Part shown: positions 1 through 8,010 of the stretch, piece after piece
Numbering within the stretch: the first letter of the stretch is position 1
Layout of the letters: each line of letters begins with the position of its first letter
From: Glycomyces lechevalierae
GTDB taxonomy: Bacteria > Actinomycetota > Actinomycetes > Mycobacteriales > Micromonosporaceae
Assembly: GCF_027622945.1 (NCBI RefSeq)
Contig: NZ_JAPZVQ010000008.1
Location: forward strand, 138,040 to 202,039
Direction: 5' to 3'
Length of the DNA stretch: 64,000 bases
The notes under the pieces: generated by a model
Databases searched by the model: none
Told to the model about the DNA's origin: nothing
Seen by the model: only the letters and a program-made list of their open reading frames with translations
Translations under genes and position numbers: made by a program

Positions 1-68
1 TACCCCGGTTGGCCCCCTCCGTCCCCCCCCGGCGGCGGGGGCGGGCGCCCCCCCCCCCCCCCCGGCGA
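1..68. repeat. C/G homopolymer low-complexity edge
   Basis: The first bases are almost pure runs of C and G, including a C run of about 15 near base 50. The sigma-factor frame stays open through it but reads as Pro/Gly/Arg. Such a stretch at the very end of the window could be a real GC tract or a contig-end sequencing artefact; the sequence alone cannot decide. Confidence 0.5.
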
Positions 69-603
69 CGGCAATGCGCAGCAGACTCTTGTCGCGGAGC
101 TCAACGAGCTCCTTTGGCGAGCGGCCCGCCGCACCGGGCTTGATCGGGAGAGCGCTTCGGACGTCGTCCAGACGGCCTGGCTTCGCCTGTGGCACATCGG
201 CAAAGAGCTGGACGAACCTCGCGCGCTGACCAAATGGCTGCTCACCACGGTCAGCCGCGAGTCCTGGAAGCAGATCGGCCACATGCGGCGCGAGGTCGTC
301 GCCGACCCGATCGACATCCGGGAAGAAGTGGCGATCGAAGGCGTCGAGGACGGGCTGGTCCGCGATGTCGAGCGAGAAGCGGTGCGCCGTGCCTTCCTTG
401 CCCAAACCGAACGGTGCCGACGGCTGCTCGCCTTCGTGGCGACGGTCTCCCGGCCCGACTATGACGTCATCGCCGAGGCGCTCGGGATGAAAAGGGGGAG
501 CATCGGACCCACTCGGGGACGCTGCTTGGACAAACTGAGAAGAACGCTCTTGGACGATCCGTCCTGGAGCGGAGGTGAGGAGCGGGATGAAAATGCGACC
601 TGA
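1..603 (+). CDS. ECF-type RNA polymerase sigma factor (5' end cut off)
   Basis: The frame is open from base 1, so the true start lies outside the window or within the low-complexity edge. Recognisable protein begins near base 88. Sigma region 2 is visible as a helical stretch with DVVQTAWLRLWH followed by ALTKWLLTTVSRE, the usual core-binding and -10 segment of ECF factors. A C-terminal region 4 helix-turn-helix (DVIAEALGMKRGSIGPTRG) follows at about bases 460-520. The gene overlaps the next gene by 17 nt and is followed 10 nt later by a CHAT protease gene, so the three are probably one transcript. It should direct RNA polymerase to a small regulon; its signal is unknown. No zinc-finger anti-sigma factor is adjacent, which makes the middle protein of the trio a candidate partner. 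The family is confident; the specific ECF group cannot be assigned by eye. Confidence 0.85.
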   Translation, partial: YPGWPPPSPPGGGGGRPPPPPGDGNAQQTLVAELNELLWRAARRTGLDRESASDVVQTAWLRLWHIGKELDEPRALTKWLLTTVSRESWKQIGHMRREVVADPIDIREEVAIEGVEDGLVRDVEREAVRRAFLAQTERCRRLLAFVATVSRPDYDVIAEALGMKRGSIGPTRGRCLDKLRRTLLDDPSWSGGEERDENAT

Positions 604-1123
604 ATATCAGAGTCAGGGTGAATACGAGCCATTGGATTCCTGCGACGAGCGGATCCTCTCGGTGATCAACGAACTGCATCACCGAGATGACCCGATGCCA
701 GAAGACCTGAACGAACGGGTCGAGCTGGTGCTCGAACTCGAGGCGCAACTCGACGCCCGCATCGCAAAGGTATCCCGTTCCGGCGAGCTGGTCTTGACGC
801 GCGGCGAAGCCGAACTGACCGTCGGCCAAGGGGATCCGGCCTCGATCACCTTCGACTGCGAATCGGTCACGGTAATGGTCACTCCGCGACCCTCGTCGCT
901 CCAAGAACTGCGACTTGACGGATGGATCGGGCCGGAAGGAACCTACGAGGTCGAACTCAGAAGCCCGGATGGATCGCGAAGGGCCTCAAGCGATGAAACC
1001 GGAAGGTTCGTGCTCGAAGGCCTACCGGACGGGCAGATGTTTCAACTGGTGGTCCGGCCCAGCGAGGCGCTCCAGCGTGAAGGACTGCCAGCGGTGGTAG
1101 TGACTCCCGCAGTGCGGCTGTAG
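587..1123 (+). CDS. hypothetical protein with C-terminal beta (CarboxypepD-reg-like) region
   Basis: This is a 178-residue protein with no signal peptide or membrane segment. I chose the ATG at 587, with GAGGAG 4 nt upstream; a GTG at 575 in the same frame would add four residues. The first 60 residues are charged and helical and include an acidic helix. The C-terminal half is beta-rich with the pattern LDGWIGPEGTYEVELRSPDG ... ETGRFVLEGLPDGQMFQLVV, like the prealbumin-like regulatory domain of carboxypeptidases. It sits between an ECF sigma gene (17-nt overlap) and a CHAT protease gene (10 nt apart). By position it could bind the sigma factor, be the protease substrate, or both. That is inference; no known family was recognised over the full length. 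Confidence 0.75.
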   Translation: MKMRPEYQSQGEYEPLDSCDERILSVINELHHRDDPMPEDLNERVELVLELEAQLDARIAKVSRSGELVLTRGEAELTVGQGDPASITFDCESVTVMVTPRPSSLQELRLDGWIGPEGTYEVELRSPDGSRRASSDETGRFVLEGLPDGQMFQLVVRPSEALQREGLPAVVVTPAVRL

Positions 1124-1133
1124 CATGTGAAGA

Positions 1134-3653
1134 ATGCTTCAACGTGCCTGGCGGCTGATCTCAAGAGGTCAGCGTCTGCACCGTCGTGGTCGCATGATGG
1201 AGGCCGGGGACGCGCTTGAGGAAGCCCTTCGGCTCCTCGAATGGAATCCTGAACGGCCTCCCTTGAAGGGGACCGCTCGGGCGCGCCTGATCACCAAGGC
1301 GCTCATGGCAAGGTCGACGAACATGGCCACCCAAGGCAACTCCGCCGGTGGTCTGCGACTGCTCGACAATGCCGAGGGGTTCTCCCTGCCGGAGGATCGC
1401 GGCATGCTGTTGCATCAGCGCGCGTTCATCCTTTGGCAGAGCGGCCGACTCTCCGAGGCCCTGCAATGGTTCGACGAGGCAGAACCGCTCTTGGCCAGTT
1501 ATGGGCCGGATTACTTCTATGCGATGCTCTTCCATAATCGTGCATCGTTGTTCAGGGATCTCGGCGAGCTCCAAAAAGGCATCGAAAATATTCGACGTGC
1601 GGTCGAGTTGTACCGGCACGTGAATGTCCCCGCGAACGAGGCGAAGGCAATCCATGCCGAGGCGCTGCTTTGGCTCGACCTCGGCGAGGTCGCCAAGGCG
1701 CTCATCGCGTTCGACGACGTCCGTGAACTCTACCGGAAGTACGCGCCTGACCTGGAAGCCTTCCTGCACGGCTCGCATGCTGAAGCGCTGCTGCACGTCG
1801 GAATGAACCGCCAGGCGATCCTTCGATGGGCAGAAGCGATTGCGGCACACCGGATGACAGGCGACTTCAGGACCGCTGCCATCCAGGAGTTCTGGCGTGC
1901 GGTCGCGGCGTTCGAGGACAAGCAGTTCGAGGTCGCCGAGCGTTGGGCCGAGCAGGCCATGGAATCGCTTTACCGGCAAGGAAATGAGCCGATGGCCTTC
2001 CTTGCGAGACTGCTCATCCTGCAAGGCCGGTTCGATGCCGGTCAAGTCGGTCCGGACTTCGCCGATAAGGTCTCGCGCCTTTGCGACGCACTCGAGCAAC
2101 GCGATTGGACATTGCGCCTCAACCAGGCGAAGATTCTCGCAGCCCGCGCCAAGATCAGGGCCGGTCAGCTGGACGAGGTGGAAGCAGTCCTCGAGGAGGG
2201 GCCTGGGCCAGGCGGCCCCGGCTATGACGCCCTCGCTGAAAGTCTCGCCCGGCACCTTGCTCGAGCGGAGCTCGCAGGCGCGCGGGGATCGGACCCGATG
2301 CAAGAGCTGAAGAAAGGGCTGGACCTTCTCGACGAGTACCGAATGACGTTCGGCTCGGTCGAATTCCAAGCGGGAGTATCGGCGCTCGGCGAGCAACTTT
2401 CCAGCAAGGGGCTGACGTACACCACGAACCATGGCTCTCCTGCGGACATGCTCCGGTGGGCAGAACGCAGCCGGGCCCAGGCACTTCGCATTCCACCTGT
2501 GAAGTCCTCGGCTGATCCGGATGCGCGTGAAGCGCTGGGTCGACTTCGGCAAGCTCGCCAGGAACTCTGGGATCTTCAGTCCGAAGGCAAGGATGTGGCC
2601 GAGGCTCTTGAGCGGGTCCGTGAGCTCGAAGAGGCGATCCGCAACTACGATCGCACGAAGCCCGGCCCTGGCCAGCAGGCTGATCGCGTCACGCCTGAGG
2701 CTCTCCAAGAGCTGGCCGAGTCCCGCAACACCGCGTTGGTCAGCCTCTACGAGGTCGGCGGCGATGTGCGCGTCGTCCTCGCCGGTGGCAAGGGGCTCAA
2801 GCACGTCCGGCTGATGTCGCTCGATGCGGCCTCTGAACTCGAACGGCGCCTCGGTGCCGACCTCGACGCTCTCGGTAAGCCCTTTAGGCTCCCGCCGCGC
2901 CTTCAAGCAAGCGTGGAGGGTTCCATCCGCCGCAACGCCGCCGCGCTCGCCGAAGGCATCTGGGACCCGATCGCCGACTATGTGGGCGACCGTCAAGTCG
3001 TGATCGTTCCGCACAGCCGACTCGCCTGGGTCCCTTGGCCTTTGCTGCCGCAGCTGCGCGGTCGGCCGATGACCGTGTCGCCCTCGGCCGAAGCCTGGTG
3101 GCGGGCGGTTCACCGACCCGCAGCCACCGGACCGGCTCTGGTTGCCGCAGGCCCGGCACTGTCCCGCGCCGGCGGGGAGATTGAAACGATTGCGGGACTC
3201 TACCCGGGCGCGAACCTGATCACCGCTGACCAGTCAGATCCCGAGATCGTCTTGAAGGCGCTCGACGGCGCCTCTGTCGCTCACATTGCGGCGCACGGAC
3301 ACCACGAGCCGGACAACGTGCTCTTCTCCCGCCTCGACTTCGGTCTCGGGCCGCTGAACGCGTACGAACTCCTGGGTCTCGACCAGCCCCCGGGTCACGT
3401 TGTGCTCTCCTCATGCGACCTCGGCCGATCGACCGTGGCGGTCGGGAACGAGACGCTCGGCTTCACCGCCGCGCTCCTGCACGCCGGGACCTCGACCGTG
3501 GTGTCCAGTCTGGGCCGCGTCCCGGACGACATGGCCGCCGAGATGATGATCGAGTACCACCAACGCTGCGCCGCCGGCGCGACCCCGGCTGAAGCCCTTG
3601 CCGCCGTGGGGGAGCACCGCCCGTGGCATCCGTTCGTCGCGTTCGGTGCGTGA
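1134..3653 (+). CDS. TPR-repeat CHAT-domain cysteine protease
   Basis: This is an 839-residue cytoplasmic protein. About 500 N-terminal residues are helical tetratricopeptide-like repeats. The C-terminal 320 residues form a CHAT (caspase HetF associated with TPRs) domain that ends in the usual WHPFVAFGA. The caspase-fold dyad is intact: His721 in AHIAAHGHH and Cys761 in VVLSSCDLG. CHAT proteins are caspase/separase-like proteases whose TPR part senses a partner and releases the protease. The gene follows the small beta-rich protein by 10 nt and the sigma factor upstream of it, with no good ribosome-binding site, suggesting translational coupling. Its likely substrate is encoded beside it, but nothing in the sequence proves this. 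The domain call is firm; activity and role are inferred. Confidence 0.9.
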   Translation: MLQRAWRLISRGQRLHRRGRMMEAGDALEEALRLLEWNPERPPLKGTARARLITKALMARSTNMATQGNSAGGLRLLDNAEGFSLPEDRGMLLHQRAFILWQSGRLSEALQWFDEAEPLLASYGPDYFYAMLFHNRASLFRDLGELQKGIENIRRAVELYRHVNVPANEAKAIHAEALLWLDLGEVAKALIAFDDVRELYRKYAPDLEAFLHGSHAEALLHVGMNRQAILRWAEAIAAHRMTGDFRTAAIQEFWRAVAAFEDKQFEVAERWAEQAMESLYRQGNEPMAFLARLLILQGRFDAGQVGPDFADKVSRLCDALEQRDWTLRLNQAKILAARAKIRAGQLDEVEAVLEEGPGPGGPGYDALAESLARHLARAELAGARGSDPMQELKKGLDLLDEYRMTFGSVEFQAGVSALGEQLSSKGLTYTTNHGSPADMLRWAERSRAQALRIPPVKSSADPDAREALGRLRQARQELWDLQSEGKDVAEALERVRELEEAIRNYDRTKPGPGQQADRVTPEALQELAESRNTALVSLYEVGGDVRVVLAGGKGLKHVRLMSLDAASELERRLGADLDALGKPFRLPPRLQASVEGSIRRNAAALAEGIWDPIADYVGDRQVVIVPHSRLAWVPWPLLPQLRGRPMTVSPSAEAWWRAVHRPAATGPALVAAGPALSRAGGEIETIAGLYPGANLITADQSDPEIVLKALDGASVAHIAAHGHHEPDNVLFSRLDFGLGPLNAYELLGLDQPPGHVVLSSCDLGRSTVAVGNETLGFTAALLHAGTSTVVSSLGRVPDDMAAEMMIEYHQRCAAGATPAEALAAVGEHRPWHPFVAFGA

Positions 3654-3688
3654 CCCCGCCCGCCAACTCCTGAAAAGGTCTACCCCCG

Positions 3689-4954
3689 ATGACCGAAGCC
3701 CCGCCCAAGCCAGCGCCCAAGTCGATGTTCCGCAACCCCGACTACCGGAAGATCTTCGTCTCCGTCGGCGCCAGCCAGATCGGCCTGCAGGTCGCGTACT
3801 TCTCGATCTCAATCATCGCGGTGGTCGTGCTGGATCTCAGTGAGTCGCAGATCGGCGTCCTGTACGCGATGGACCAGATCGCGCTGGTCATGTTCGGCCT
3901 CCTCGTCGGCGTGTGGGTGGACCGGTTGCGGGACAAGCCGATCATCGTCACGAGCGAGATCCTGCGCGCCGTGGTGATGGTGAGCGTTCCGGTGGCGTGG
4001 GCGCTCGACGCGCTCGCGACCTGGCACGTCTTCGCGGCGATGTTCCTGCTCGGATTGACCTCTGTCTTCTTCGATGTGGCCCAGTCGAGCTACGTGCCCA
4101 GGCTGATCGACAACAAGCGTCTCGCGAGCGGCAACTCCCGCATCCAAGGCATCCGGTCAGCTTCCGACACGGGCGGACCGCTCGCCGCCGGGCCGCTGGT
4201 CTCGCTCCTCACCGCGCCGGTCGCGATCGTCGTGGCGGTGGTGTCGTTCGCGGTGTCGGCGTTCTCGGTGGCCCGCATTCAATATCGCGAGGAGGAGCCG
4301 GAGAGGCCCGAGAAACCGCATCTCGGTGCGGAGGTCGTCCAGGGCGTCAAGTTCATCTTCCGCGACTCGATGCTGCGGAGCATCCTGCTCGTGAGCGCCT
4401 GGTGCAACCTGTCGGTCGGCGCGTTCCAGGCCATGCTCATGGTGTTCCTCATCCGGGAAGCGGACCAGTCGAGCGAGGTCGCCGGGTTCGTCCTCGCGGG
4501 TTCCGGCGTGGGCGGCGTGCTCGGGGCGATGCTGGTCGGCCGGATCTCGAAGAAGGCAGGTGTCGGCCCGACCGCGATTGCGGCGCTTGCGCTTTCGGGT
4601 CCCGGCATGGCGATTGTCGCGGCTTCAGGTCCCGGTTGGGGCGCGGCGGTCGCGTTCGTCGGGCAGGTCGTGTACGTGGCGGCGATCGTCGTGTTCAACG
4701 TGAACGTCATCAGCTACCGCCAGGCGGTGACCCCGGACGACATGCAGGGCCGGGTCGGCGCGACGCAGCGCGTGATCTGCTGGGCGGGGCTCGCGGTCGG
4801 GTCGATCGTCGGCGGGTTCACCGGCGACCTGTTCAGCGCCCGCACGGCTCTGCTGATCGCCGCGGCGATGCTCTTCGCGGGGTCCCTGCCGCTGCTGCGC
4901 ACGCCGCTGCGGAAGCTGAAGGAGATCCCCGAGGAAGGCGCGCTGGCGTCCTAG
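3689..4954 (+). CDS. MFS transporter
   Basis: This is a 421-residue inner-membrane protein with about twelve hydrophobic segments. It has the MFS loop 2-3 signature near residues 70-85 (GLLVGVWVDRLRDKP). The general pattern is that of the EntS/MFS_3 subgroup of drug or siderophore exporters, with a cytoplasmic N-terminus carrying several prolines. It starts 35 nt after the CHAT gene on the same strand and could be transcribed with it. The substrate cannot be read from the sequence. No regulator lies beside it. Confidence 0.9.
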   Translation: MTEAPPKPAPKSMFRNPDYRKIFVSVGASQIGLQVAYFSISIIAVVVLDLSESQIGVLYAMDQIALVMFGLLVGVWVDRLRDKPIIVTSEILRAVVMVSVPVAWALDALATWHVFAAMFLLGLTSVFFDVAQSSYVPRLIDNKRLASGNSRIQGIRSASDTGGPLAAGPLVSLLTAPVAIVVAVVSFAVSAFSVARIQYREEEPERPEKPHLGAEVVQGVKFIFRDSMLRSILLVSAWCNLSVGAFQAMLMVFLIREADQSSEVAGFVLAGSGVGGVLGAMLVGRISKKAGVGPTAIAALALSGPGMAIVAASGPGWGAAVAFVGQVVYVAAIVVFNVNVISYRQAVTPDDMQGRVGATQRVICWAGLAVGSIVGGFTGDLFSARTALLIAAAMLFAGSLPLLRTPLRKLKEIPEEGALAS

Positions 4955-5000
4955 TCCGCAGCCGAATTCCGAGTCGTTGGCACGCAGTAGATTCCAGAGG

Positions 5001-5429
5001 ATGAAGGAAACCTGGGACCCGGACGCTCCTGGCGTCCTCCGCCTGCCCTCCGGCCGTCTCGTGCGCGGCCGCGGACTCGCCCGGCCCCTGCCGGAAGGCC
5101 CGACGCCGGACTTCGCGCTCTATCTCCTAGGCAAGCAGCCGCCCGCTGTCGCATGGGAAGCCGAGTGGGTCCGCTGGCCGGACTTCCGGCTGCCCAGCGA
5201 CAAGTCCGACTTCGCCGCCAAACTCCGCGCCGCCTGGGCCCGCGCCGAGACCGAACGCGTCGAGTTCGCCTGCCACGGCGGCCACGGCCGCACCGGCACC
5301 GCCCTCGCCTGCCTCGCCGTCCTCGACGGCGTCCACGCCACCGAAGCGGTCGCCTACGTCCGCGCCAACTACGCCAAGAGAGCGGTAGAAACCCCCTGGC
5401 AAAACCGCTTCGTCACCCGCTTCCGCTGA
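5001..5429 (+). CDS. small protein-tyrosine-phosphatase-like protein
   Basis: This is a 142-residue protein with a CX5R phosphatase loop: Cys91 to Arg97 in ACHGGHGRTGTALAC. That is the signature of cysteine-dependent phosphatases of the dual-specificity/tyrosine class. A WPDF motif upstream (about residue 59) may supply the general-acid Asp. The ATG at 5001 was preferred to a TTG at 4977 because it has a purine-rich AGAGG immediately upstream and matches the length of such proteins. No signal peptide is present. It is a likely cytoplasmic phosphatase with unknown substrate. The gene is followed by a strong inverted repeat. Confidence 0.8.
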   Translation: MKETWDPDAPGVLRLPSGRLVRGRGLARPLPEGPTPDFALYLLGKQPPAVAWEAEWVRWPDFRLPSDKSDFAAKLRAAWARAETERVEFACHGGHGRTGTALACLAVLDGVHATEAVAYVRANYAKRAVETPWQNRFVTRFR

Positions 5430-5459
5430 ATCGTCGCGATCGGGGGCTCGAATCTGACT

Positions 5460-5529
5460 TCGTCATCTCAACTGGAGTTGTCGAGTCGATCGTCATCTCA
5501 AATCTCGGCCCTGAGACTTGAGATGACGA
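5460..5529. repeat. 12-bp element TCGTCATCTCAA: two direct copies and one inverted copy
   Basis: TCGTCATCTCAA occurs at 5460-5471 and 5490-5501 and in perfect inversion at 5518-5529. The second and third copies can form a 12-bp stem, then one mismatch, then TCTC/GAGA and a 6-nt loop. There is no T run, so it is not a standard intrinsic terminator. It lies between the convergent phosphatase gene and the PIN toxin remnant and may be an attenuating hairpin, a protein-binding site, or a trace of a small mobile repeat. Confidence 0.75.
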
Positions 5530-5568
5530 GGCGGGCGGGCCAGAGCGAACCATGGCGATCGGCTCGCC

Positions 5569-6122
5569 TTAGCTTCCACGGAGCGCGGCAGTCGATTCGA
5601 TCAAGCCGGACCGTTCGAGACGCGCGAGCACGTCGTCAATGGTCTCGGGCGGATTCCGCCGGGAGTCGGCTATGCGCTGCAAGCAGCCCCAGAGACGCTT
5701 GGCGTCCAGGTCGATCAGCTCGAGCAGGAACTCGTCAGGGCTCCATGCTTCGATGCCCCACTGTGCCAGCGCATCCTCGGGAAATCGCTCAGGTTGAATG
5801 TCACGATGGCGTCAGCCCGGCAGGCGATCGCAGCCGCGAGCACATGGCGGTCGTCCGCATCCGGCAGCTTGAGGCCGTCGATGAGTGATTCGTACCCTTC
5901 CACCTCGCAGTCGCGAAGCGAAGCGTTCATCCGATCCCGCAGCACTGCGAGCTTCGCCGGATCGATATCCGGTCGGTTCCTGCGGATGGCTCGCTCCATC
6001 TCGTAGAGAATGCTCCTGGTCCAACGGGCTTGGACGAGGTTCGCCTGGGCGACCCGGATCAGGATGTCGCGGAGCGTATTCGGGTACAGGGCGTTCGCGT
6101 CGTACAGGGCTCGAAGCGGCAC
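5569..6122 (-). pseudogene. PIN-domain ribonuclease toxin, frameshifted
   Basis: The first 115 codons from the GTG at 6122 read as a VapC-like PIN RNase (YDANALYPNTLRDILIR, and the acidic motif LPDADDRHVLAAA). After the motif NLSDFP the frame is lost at 5779-5781, where three G remain on the plus strand and a fourth is needed. Adding one base restores a family-like tail (EDALAQWGIEAWSPDEFL and about 50 more residues) ending at TAA 5571-5569. As written, the product is a 135-residue protein with an aberrant end. It starts 2 nt after the antitoxin stop codon, so this is a toxin-antitoxin operon. The shift is in a short homopolymer, so sequencing error and real inactivation are both possible. 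Confidence 0.85.
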
Positions 6123-6124
6123 TG

Positions 6125-6583
6125 TCAGATCCCCAGCTCCTGGCCGAGGTCGCCGAGCTCGTCGGCGGCCTTTCGGCGCTGTTCGTCGTCGGTCCGCTTG
6201 TACTCCAGAAGATCCGTGAGGAGGATGCGGCGATGGCGGCCGACCTTGCGGTGGGGGATCACGCCGTCCTCCAGGAGCCCGACCACGTAGGGGCGGGAGA
6301 CACCGAGCAGGTCGGCGGCCTGCTGGGTCGTGACCTCAGCCTGAGACGGGATCACCGACACGCCGCGCCCTTCGGCGAGTTGGGCGAGGATCTGTGCGAA
6401 CAGGGTGACCACGGGACGGGGCAGCACGAGTGAGGGCTCCCCGTGCTCCACCATCACCTCGATCATCTCCGGCTCAACCGGGTGTTTCGCGAGGTAATCC
6501 TTGATCCGTCGCAAAGCGCGTTGCGACACCTCCGCATCGACATCGCCGGGTTGCACGGAGCTGACCGATCCGATTCCAGTCAT
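6125..6583 (-). CDS. antitoxin with excisionase-type helix-turn-helix
   Basis: This is a 152-residue protein. The ATG at 6583 was chosen because AAGGAGG lies 7 nt upstream; a longer frame from 6601 would start inside that ribosome-binding site. A winged-helix/excisionase (MerR-like) DNA-binding motif is seen at about residues 84-130 (TTQQAADLLGVSRPYVVGLL ... VGRHRRILLTDLL). Proteins of this type are encoded next to 20-kDa PIN toxins; they bind the toxin and repress the shared promoter. The toxin gene follows by 2 nt. With the toxin frameshifted the antitoxin may be a solitary repressor. Confidence 0.85.
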   Translation of the reverse strand: MTGIGSVSSVQPGDVDAEVSQRALRRIKDYLAKHPVEPEMIEVMVEHGEPSLVLPRPVVTLFAQILAQLAEGRGVSVIPSQAEVTTQQAADLLGVSRPYVVGLLEDGVIPHRKVGRHRRILLTDLLEYKRTDDEQRRKAADELGDLGQELGI

Positions 6584-6775
6584 GACGAGCACCTCCTTCA
6601 CCGGCCATCATGCGAAATATTCGAAATAAACGCAACCAATGAATGTTCGGTTCGATTAATTCGGGGTTTGCGAACATTCGCGAGGGCCTCCAAGGGTGGT
6701 AGGCGGTTGCAGCGTCGTTGGCATATGGTGGGGCGCGTAACCCCTGAAGACCGAGCACCCCTGTTGAGGTCCCGT

Positions 6776-7504
6776 ATGGCGCAACCCGAACCGCAGCCGC
6801 GTCGAACCGCGGTGATGCGGCGCTGGCTGCCCGTCCTGGTGGTGGTCGCCGCGCTGCTGGTCGTCGGGCTGGCCGCGCAGGGGGCCGGGCTCCAGTGGCA
6901 GGAGGCCGAGCTCCCGCCGTCGACCGGCAGCCAGGAGTCGCCGCCGCCGCTGCTGGAGCAGACGCAGGAGATGCCGACCGACATGGTCGAGGGCGAGCCG
7001 CGCGACTCGTTCACCCTCCCGTCCTGGATCACCTGGCTCGTCCTCGGCATCCTCGTGGGCGTCCCGGCCTTCTTCATCCTCCTGTTCCTGACGCGCAAGC
7101 TCATCGACTGGCTCACGAACGCGCCCCCCAGCGACGGCGTCGCAGATCCCGAACCCGAGTACCTGCGCCGCGACTTCACCCTCGTCGAAGAGGCGGTCAA
7201 CGCCGCGCTCGCCGAGATGGACCTGGGCGACGACCCCCGCGCGGCCATCATGGCCTGCTGGCTGCACTTCGAGCGCGCCTCCGAAGCCGTCGGTATCGAA
7301 CGCGAATCCTCCGACACCCCTTCGGATCTCGTGCGCAAACTGCTGGTCCGCCACGACCTCGACGGGGCCGCGCTCCGCCGCCTCTCCGAGGCCTACCTGC
7401 GCGCCCGGTACTCGCCGCACCAGGTCGGCGAGACCGACCGCGACCAGGCCCGGGACGCGCTCATCGCGCTCCAGGCGCAGCTCGGCGTGAGGACCGGCCG
7501 ATGA
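6776..7504 (+). CDS. DUF4129 membrane protein
   Basis: This is a 242-residue protein with two membrane segments, at about residues 14-35 and 84-108. They are separated by a Pro/Glu-rich outside loop and followed by a cytoplasmic helical DUF4129 domain with YLRRDFTLVEEAVNAAL, ACWLHFERASE and an ending YLRARYS. DUF4129 proteins accompany MoxR-DUF58 operons in actinobacteria and are thought to help assemble or regulate envelope complexes. The start at 6776 has a weak TGAGGT upstream; an open frame extends further 5' but without a plausible start. It overlaps the next gene by 4 nt (ATGA), beginning a tightly coupled operon. Confidence 0.85.
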   Translation: MAQPEPQPRRTAVMRRWLPVLVVVAALLVVGLAAQGAGLQWQEAELPPSTGSQESPPPLLEQTQEMPTDMVEGEPRDSFTLPSWITWLVLGILVGVPAFFILLFLTRKLIDWLTNAPPSDGVADPEPEYLRRDFTLVEEAVNAALAEMDLGDDPRAAIMACWLHFERASEAVGIERESSDTPSDLVRKLLVRHDLDGAALRRLSEAYLRARYSPHQVGETDRDQARDALIALQAQLGVRTGR

Positions 7505-8010
7505 GGGAGTTCCTCGCCCCGTTCGGGCGCCTGCGGCTGTGGCCCGCCGTCGGGGCCGTCGCGCTCGCCTTCGTGTTCTGGGGCGCCGCCCGCATCAGCG
7601 GCGTCGACTTCGCGATCTGGCAGCTCGTCCTGCTCTCCCTCGCCGCACTCCTCGCGAACTCCGTCGTGAACGGGATGCGCGCCGACCACGAGAAGGCCCC
7701 GCCGCTCGTCACCAGCAGCGTGAACGACCCGAGCTGGCGGCCGTTCACCGACGTCAACCGCTGGGAGGACCGGCTCATCTTCGCCGAGGCCAAACCCGGC
7801 CGCTTCGAAGGTACGAACGCCAAGCAGCAGCTCGTCGAGGTCGCCTCCGAACGCCTCCGCCTGCGCCGCGGCCTCTCCCTCGCCGACCAGCCCGACCAGT
7901 GCCGGGAGCTCCTCGGCGAGACCACGTTCCTGTTCCTGACCCAACCCGCGCCCGACTGCCCCACCCCTCGGCAGCTCGGCGAACACCTGCAAGCCATCGA
8001 GGAGATCTAA
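7501..8010 (+). CDS. conserved membrane protein of a MoxR-DUF58 operon
   Basis: This is a 169-residue protein with two hydrophobic segments near the N-terminus (about residues 13-32 and 39-58) and a soluble C-terminal half. It overlaps DUF4129 (ATGA) and the MoxR gene (TAATG). I do not recognise a named family. Similar short proteins occupy this slot in related actinomycete operons. It likely works with the membrane-anchored DUF4129 and DUF58 proteins. Confidence 0.75.
   Translation: MREFLAPFGRLRLWPAVGAVALAFVFWGAARISGVDFAIWQLVLLSLAALLANSVVNGMRADHEKAPPLVTSSVNDPSWRPFTDVNRWEDRLIFAEAKPGRFEGTNAKQQLVEVASERLRLRRGLSLADQPDQCRELLGETTFLFLTQPAPDCPTPRQLGEHLQAIEEI

Noticed and set aside
1161..3113. 650-codon minus-strand frame opposite the CHAT gene
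   Set aside because: It has no motif and lies wholly within the CHAT protease gene.
1134..3653. CHAT gene as part of a type III-E CRISPR (craspase) system
   Set aside because: No CRISPR array or gRAMP/Cas7-11 gene is present; only the general idea of CHAT-controlled sigma release is borrowed.
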